From Cutibacterium sp. (GTDB taxonomy: Bacteria; Actinomycetota; Actinomycetes; Propionibacteriales; Propionibacteriaceae), in the NCBI RefSeq assembly GCF_030525615.1, contig NZ_JAUNEJ010000006.1, forward strand, positions 62,001 to 126,000: a stretch of 64,000 nt of DNA, given 5' to 3'. A model generated the notes under the pieces. That model had not been told where the DNA came from, ran no database searches, and worked only from the letters and a program-made list of their open reading frames with translations. The position numbers and the translations under genes were made by a program. This document shows positions 59,175 to 64,000 of the stretch, piece by piece (position 1 is the first letter of the stretch; each line of letters starts with the position of its first letter).

Positions 59175-60158
59175 TCAGATGAGGCCGAGTTCCTTGACGG
59201 CGTCGCGTTCGTCGGCGAGTTCTTTGGCGGAGGCGTCGATCTTGGCGCGCGAGAAGTTGTCGATCTCGAGACCCTGAACGATGTCGACTTTGCCGTCCTT
59301 GATGGTGACGGGGAAGGAGGAGATGAGGCCCTCAGGTACTCCGTAGGAGCCGTCGGACGGGATGGCCATGGACACCCAGTCACCCTCGGGGGTGGAGTTC
59401 ATCCAGTCACGCATACACTCAACGGTGGCATTCGCGGCGGAGGCAGCGGAGGAGGCACCGCGGGCGTCGATAATGGCTGCGCCGCGTTTGGCGACCGTTG
59501 GGATGAATTCGTTTTCGATCCACGCCTCGTCCACCAGATCGGCAGCCTTCTGGCCTGCGACCTCGGCATGGAAGACGTCGGGGTACTGGGTGGAGGAGTG
59601 GTTGCCCCAAATGGTCATGTGGCGCACGTCGTTGACGGTCTTGCCGGTCTTGCGAGCCAGCTGTGTCTTGGCGCGGTTGTGGTCCAAGCGGGTCAGGGCG
59701 GCGAAGTGATCGTTCGGGATATCGACCGCGTTGGTGGCGGCAATCAGGGCATTGGTGTTGGCAGGGTTGCCAGTGACGAGAACGCGAACGTCGTCGGCAG
59801 CAACCTCATTGAGAGCCTTGCCTTGGGCGGTGAAGATGGCGCCGTTCTTGGTCAACAGGTCGGAACGCTCCATACCGGCCTTACGAGGCATGGCACCGAC
59901 GAGGAAGGCGGCGTTAACTCCGTCGAAGACCTTCTTTGGGTCGTCGCCGACCTCGATGTTCACCAGGTTGCCGAAGGCACAGTCGTCAAGCTCCATGACG
60001 ACACCCTCGAGAGCCTTGAGGGCCGGGGTAATTTCGAGTAAACGAAGTTCGATGGGAGTGTCCCCGAGCAGTGAGCCGGAGGCGATGCGGAACAGCAGGC
60101 TGTAACAAATCTGGCCGGCAGCACCGGTAACGGCAATCTTGACTGGGGTCTGGGTCAT
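59175..60158 (-). CDS. mdh: malate dehydrogenase
   Basis: 327 residues. [23 protein letters not shown] (NAD fold), [15 protein letters not shown] (mobile loop Arg), [21 protein letters not shown] and catalytic His in [13 protein letters not shown]. Oxidises malate to oxaloacetate. AAGGAGAG precedes the ATG at 60158. The last 385 bases and the terminator are duplicated, with a 30-base deletion, at 46511-46906. Confidence 0.96.
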   Translation of the reverse strand: MTQTPVKIAVTGAAGQICYSLLFRIASGSLLGDTPIELRLLEITPALKALEGVVMELDDCAFGNLVNIEVGDDPKKVFDGVNAAFLVGAMPRKAGMERSDLLTKNGAIFTAQGKALNEVAADDVRVLVTGNPANTNALIAATNAVDIPNDHFAALTRLDHNRAKTQLARKTGKTVNDVRHMTIWGNHSSTQYPDVFHAEVAGQKAADLVDEAWIENEFIPTVAKRGAAIIDARGASSAASAANATVECMRDWMNSTPEGDWVSMAIPSDGSYGVPEGLISSFPVTIKDGKVDIVQGLEIDNFSRAKIDASAKELADERDAVKELGLI

Positions 60159-60348
60159 GGATCTCTCCTTGAAAGTCCTCGATGACGCTTTGGATACCTC
60201 CGAGCGTACTCGCGGACAGCCCGCGAAGTGGGCCGGAGTAGTTATTCTCGCCAAGAACAACTGACGGCGGTGAGAATTTTCCCGTTACAAACTCACACAG
60301 CTGGGCAGACTCACACAGCTGGAAGGTTTTGCCTGGCTGTCGGGGTCG

Positions 60349-61200
60349 TCAGCTGAAAATGACGGTACGCATACCGTCCAGGAAGGTGCGGTGTTCGGCG
60401 AAGAGACGCACGGCTTCGTTGAGGGTTGCCGACTCGATGTCCTGTCCAATTGCCGTCAACTGGGCGACGGTTTGGGAATGATCGACGCGCTGGACTCGCT
60501 GTTCGAGGATGGGTCCCTCGTCAAGGTCGACGGTGACGAAGTGGGCCGTCGCGCCAATGAGCTTCACCCCGCGGGAATGGGCCTGACGGTAAGGATTCGC
60601 CCCTTTAAAACCGGGCAGGAACGAGTGATGAATGTTGATACAGCGTCCCGACAGCTGCTCGCACAGCTCGGGGGAGAGGATTTGCATATAGCGGGCCAAC
60701 ACCACCAATTCGACATCAAGGTCATTGACAGTGCGCAGCACCTCCCGTTCGAAGGCCCCCTTGGATTCCTTGTCGACCTTTTGCCACCGGAAGGGCACCT
60801 TGTGGAACTCTGCCAGGTCAGCAAGGTCAGGATGATTGGCCATCACTTGGACGACGTCGATAGGCAATCGGCCGTTGGCGCGGTTGAACAAGAGGTGTGA
60901 CAGGCAGTGGGGTGCCTTGGAAGCAAGGATGAGAGTGCGGACCGGGCGTCCCAGCTCGTCAATTCGGAACTTCGCCTGGTACCGGCGTGCCTGTTCTGCG
61001 ACGGCGGATTCTAGATCAGCCCGGCTGCTCACCGACTCGACCTGCAGTCGGATGAAGAAGTTTCCGGTATCGGTGCTGGTGAACTGCTGGCACTCGGTGA
61101 GGTTGCCGCCAATGTGAGAACACGCCCCGGTAACGGCGTGGACGAGTCCCGGCTGGTCGGGGCTGGTCCAGGTGACAACGAGCTGGTGGGGTTCCGACAT
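60349..61200 (-). CDS. purU: formyltetrahydrofolate deformylase
   Basis: 283 residues. N-terminal ACT domain (VVTWTSPDQPGLVHAVTGACSHIGGNLTE) and a C-terminal formyltransferase fold with NIHHSFLPGFKGANPYRQAHSRGVKLIGATAHFV and DEGPILEQ. Hydrolyses 10-formyl-THF to formate and THF, balancing one-carbon units with FolD, PurN and PurH in this window. It is divergent from icd. Confidence 0.95.
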   Translation of the reverse strand: MSEPHQLVVTWTSPDQPGLVHAVTGACSHIGGNLTECQQFTSTDTGNFFIRLQVESVSSRADLESAVAEQARRYQAKFRIDELGRPVRTLILASKAPHCLSHLLFNRANGRLPIDVVQVMANHPDLADLAEFHKVPFRWQKVDKESKGAFEREVLRTVNDLDVELVVLARYMQILSPELCEQLSGRCINIHHSFLPGFKGANPYRQAHSRGVKLIGATAHFVTVDLDEGPILEQRVQRVDHSQTVAQLTAIGQDIESATLNEAVRLFAEHRTFLDGMRTVIFS

Positions 61201-61396
61201 GACCGGTACGGTAGTCGGCCCGGCGTCCAGGGGAGGGAGGTTTCAAGGGGCGGATTGGGGCAGCTTGAGGTGTTCAGCCATGTTGCGTTGCTGACCGAGC
61301 CGTTTTGTCCCCTTTCTCCACTATTGTGAGATGCAGTGCCGCACCGGTCCTTCGACGGTCGGATTGCGGTGTTCCCTCGACCACAGGAGTTCGTGA

Positions 61397-63607
61397 ATGC
61401 CCACCATCGTCTGGACCAAGATCGACGAAGCACCCGCCCTCGCGTCATATTCCCTGTTACCCATCGTGCGGGGATTCCTCGACGAATCAGGTATCGACAT
61501 CACGACCTCGGATATTTCCCTGGCAGGGCGCATCTTGGCTCAGTTCCCGGATCGTCTGAGCGAGGATCAAAAGGTGGCCGATCACCTGGCCAAGCTCGGT
61601 GAACTCACCGGATCTCCAGACGCGAACATCATCAAGCTTCCCAATATCTCCGCGTCCATCCCGCAGCTCAAGGCTGCCATTGCTGAGTTGCAGTCCCAGG
61701 GCTATGACTTGCCCGATTTCCCGGATAAGCCCGCCACTGGCGAGGAGAAGGAGATCGCCGCCCGATACGCCACCGTGCTCGGCTCGGCCGTCAATCCGGT
61801 GCTGCGTCAGGGCAACTCCGACCGTCGTGCCCCAGCTGCTGTCAAGGCCTACGCCAAAGCTCATCCACATCGCATGGGCGCATGGACCGATCAGGTCAAA
61901 GCCCGCGTCGCGCACATGGACTACGGCGATTTCTTTGACCACGAGGAGTCCTTCGTCTCTGGCGGGCAGGACCTCGACGTGGTTCTCGTGGGAGCCGATG
62001 GCTCACAGACCACCCTTGCCAGCGGAATCAAGACCCTTGAGGGTGAGATCGTTGACGCGACCTTCATGTCGGTTGACGCCCTCGACGAGTTCTATGCCGC
62101 CACCCTGGCCAAGGCCAAGGAGGAGGACCTGCTGTGGTCGGTCCACCTCAAGGCCACCATGATGAAGGTGTCCGACCCGGTCCTCTTCGGCCATGCGGTT
62201 CGCACCTTCCTGGCTGACGTTTTCGACAAGTTCGGTGCCGACCTTGACTCTGTAGGCGTCAACCCGGATCTCGGCCTGGGGGATCTCTACGCTCGTGTGG
62301 ACAAGCTGCCCGCCGACCGCGCAGCCAAGGTCAAGGCCGCCATCGACTCCGCTTTCCGCGCTCGACCTGCCCTGGCTATGGTCGATTCGGACAACGGCAT
62401 TACCAACCTCCATGCTGGCAACCTCGTCATCATCGACGCTTCGATGCCGACCGTCGTCCGTGATTCCGGATGTATGTGGAATGCCGAGGGCAAACGTCAG
62501 GAGACTTTGGCCTGCATACCCGACCGCAGCTACGCGACGATGTATGCCGCGATCATGGACGATTGTCGTCAGAACGGGGCCCTTGACCCTGCCACCATGG
62601 GCGATGTCCCTAACGTTGGTCTGATGGCCCAAAAGGCCGAGGAGTACGGCTCCCACTCGACCACCTTCACCGTCGCCCATGACGGTCGTGTCGAGGTGCG
62701 CTCCGGCGATGAGGTGCTGACGAGCCAGCAGGTCGAGGCCGGCGATATCTGGCGTATGAGTCGTGTGCGTGACATCCCAGTGCGCGACTGGGTGCGCCTG
62801 GCGGTCGAGAGGGCCCGTGTGACGAATACTCCGGCAGTGTTCTGGTTGGACGAGAATCGCGCTCATGACGCCCGCGTCATCGAGAAGGTCAAGGCCTACC
62901 TGCCCGAGCACGACACCAAGGGCCTGGATATTCGTATCCTCGCGCCAGTCGAGGCCATGAAGTTCACCTTGGAGCGCGTGCGTCGCGGTGAAGACACCAT
63001 CTCAGTAACCGGTAATGTGCTGCGTGACTACCTCACTGACCTCTTCCCGATTCTCGAAATTGGTACCAGCGCCAAAATGCTCTCGGTTGTTCCGCTGCTG
63101 GCTGGCGGTGGCCTGTTCGAGACCGGCGCTGGCGGCTCGGCTCCCAAGCACGTTGCCCAGTTTGTCGCTGAGAATTACCTGCGTTGGGACTCTCTGGGTG
63201 AGTTTTGTGCCCTGGGAGCCTGCCTCGAGCACATCGACCAGACCACCGAGGGCACCAAGGCGGGAGTGCTCGCGGCCACCTTGGACAAGGCCATTGGCGC
63301 TTTCCTGGAGAACGACCGTTCTCCGGCACGCAAGCTCGGCCAGATCGACAACCGTGGCTCCCACTACTGGCTGGCCCGGTACTGGGCTGGTGAGCTGGCC
63401 GCGCAGAAGGACGATCCCGAGCTTGCCGACCGATTCTCCGACGTCGCCACTGAGCTGGCTTCCCGCGAGACTCAGATCCTTGACGAGCTCAACGGGGTCC
63501 AAGGCAATCCGGTTGACATGGGCGGTTACTACCACCCCGACGAGGAGCTTGTTGAGGATGCCATGCGTCCCAGCTCGACTTTCAACGCCATCATTGAATC
63601 CTTGTGA
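61397..63607 (+). CDS. icd: NADP-dependent isocitrate dehydrogenase, monomeric type
   Basis: 736 residues, the length of the monomeric 80-kDa [84 protein letters not shown] and [13 protein letters not shown] are characteristic. TCA-cycle step to 2-oxoglutarate. Found in actinobacteria in place of the dimeric enzyme. Confidence 0.97.
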   Translation: MPTIVWTKIDEAPALASYSLLPIVRGFLDESGIDITTSDISLAGRILAQFPDRLSEDQKVADHLAKLGELTGSPDANIIKLPNISASIPQLKAAIAELQSQGYDLPDFPDKPATGEEKEIAARYATVLGSAVNPVLRQGNSDRRAPAAVKAYAKAHPHRMGAWTDQVKARVAHMDYGDFFDHEESFVSGGQDLDVVLVGADGSQTTLASGIKTLEGEIVDATFMSVDALDEFYAATLAKAKEEDLLWSVHLKATMMKVSDPVLFGHAVRTFLADVFDKFGADLDSVGVNPDLGLGDLYARVDKLPADRAAKVKAAIDSAFRARPALAMVDSDNGITNLHAGNLVIIDASMPTVVRDSGCMWNAEGKRQETLACIPDRSYATMYAAIMDDCRQNGALDPATMGDVPNVGLMAQKAEEYGSHSTTFTVAHDGRVEVRSGDEVLTSQQVEAGDIWRMSRVRDIPVRDWVRLAVERARVTNTPAVFWLDENRAHDARVIEKVKAYLPEHDTKGLDIRILAPVEAMKFTLERVRRGEDTISVTGNVLRDYLTDLFPILEIGTSAKMLSVVPLLAGGGLFETGAGGSAPKHVAQFVAENYLRWDSLGEFCALGACLEHIDQTTEGTKAGVLAATLDKAIGAFLENDRSPARKLGQIDNRGSHYWLARYWAGELAAQKDDPELADRFSDVATELASRETQILDELNGVQGNPVDMGGYYHPDEELVEDAMRPSSTFNAIIESL

Positions 63608-63636
63608 GGGATTGAATCTTTGTCAGACGAGGTGAA

Positions 63637-63669
63637 CCGACGCCGATCGTTCAACATCATCGGCGTCGG
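63637..63669 (+). terminator. hairpin terminator after icd
   Basis: Eleven-pair perfect stem CCGACGCCGAT / ATCGGCGTCGG with an 11-base loop, 29 bases after the icd stop. Confidence 0.7.
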
Positions 63670-63904
63670 TATCGTCCAACAACTCGGTTTCGGGACAATG
63701 ACTGGTGATGGTTCAAAAACCACCTCGCCCTGGCCGTTGCGAGGTTCTCGACGTGTTCAGGTTCGGGTCGGTTTTCGCGGCAATGACACCTTGCCTAGAG
63801 TTTGTTGGCCCGACCCCTTATTCTTGATCTCATGCACAATGACGACCGGGAGGGCGATAGTCCCTTCATCCTTGCCTCTGTGACGAGAGGAATGGTGACG
63901 GTTC
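63670..63904. other. intergenic gap, no gene seen
   Basis: No frame with a ribosome site is visible. It should contain the promoter of the CNNM-like gene. Confidence 0.4.
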
Positions 63905-64000
63905 GTGGCTGACGTCCTTGAGAACGCCGCCCTTATCCTTCTTTTCATCCTCCTCGGAGGAGTGTTCTCCGCCGCCGAAATGGCGTTGGTGAGCTTGCGT
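63905..64000 (+). CDS. CNNM/HlyC-CorC family membrane protein, start only
   Basis: The GTG at 63905 opens ADVLENAALILLFILLGGVFSAAEMALVSLR, the first helix of the DUF21 (CNNM transmembrane) domain with the conserved SAAEMALVS. Full proteins carry CBS and CorC domains and act in divalent-cation transport. Truncated by the window end. GAGAGGA lies 13 bases upstream, so the start is tentative. Confidence 0.75.
   Translation, partial: MADVLENAALILLFILLGGVFSAAEMALVSLR

Overview
The window reads as a chromosomal segment of a high-GC actinobacterium of the Propionibacteriaceae, most likely Cutibacterium (C. acnes group). This placement is inference from gene content and order: a complete riboflavin operon under an FMN riboswitch, monomeric isocitrate dehydrogenase, guaB-guaB3-chorismate mutase, twin LppM-like lipoproteins, a MptB-type mannosyltransferase, and frequent start codons placed 6-8 bases after a TANNNT box with no Shine-Dalgarno sequence. 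No tRNA, rRNA or CRISPR array was seen.

Bases 1-46000 are mostly core genome. In order: DEAD-box RNA helicase; secreted HNH nuclease; tsaE-tsaB-rimI-tsaD (tRNA t6A synthesis and N-terminal acetylation); pepC; a NUDIX hydrolase; a small membrane protein and a THUMP-like methyltransferase; two LppM-like lipoproteins; groES-groEL under two CIRCE operators; an AlsT symporter; the mannosyltransferase; guaB, guaB3, chorismate mutase, cysE, guaA; pspC and glsB-like envelope-stress genes; a phospholipase D/cardiolipin synthase-like protein; the metQNI methionine importer, whose leader encodes a Met/Cys-rich peptide followed by a hairpin; a PcrA/UvrD helicase; sucCD; a DUF6350 membrane protein; ribD-ribE-ribBA-ribH; purN-purH; a PLP-fold protein; folD and a DUF3017 gene; and an orphan acylating aldehyde dehydrogenase.

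Bases 46000-59130 are an accessory, heavily IS-scarred island. It is bounded by two direct copies of the 3' end of malate dehydrogenase: a truncated copy at 46511-46906 and the end of the intact gene at 59134-59559. Inside are IS3, ISL3 and IS481 remnants, including an ISL3 element with recognisable ends nested in an IS481 gene. The cargo is a glycoside-hydrolase-like (DUF1906) lysin with two in-frame stop codons, a four-helix membrane protein, a MocR regulator divergent from a two-gene set that matches the two halves of the plant Tm-1 protein, and two tiny overlapping ORFs coupled to an MFS exporter. Parts of the cargo (47.1-50.1 kb and 57.4-58.9 kb) are visibly richer in A+T than the flanks.

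Bases 59134-64000 return to core metabolism: mdh, purU, monomeric icd, and the start of a CNNM/CorC-type membrane protein cut by the window end.

The most unusual items are the Met/Cys leader upstream of metQ, the Tm-1-like split pair with its MocR regulator between repeated IS junctions, and the tiny-ORF/MFS locus.
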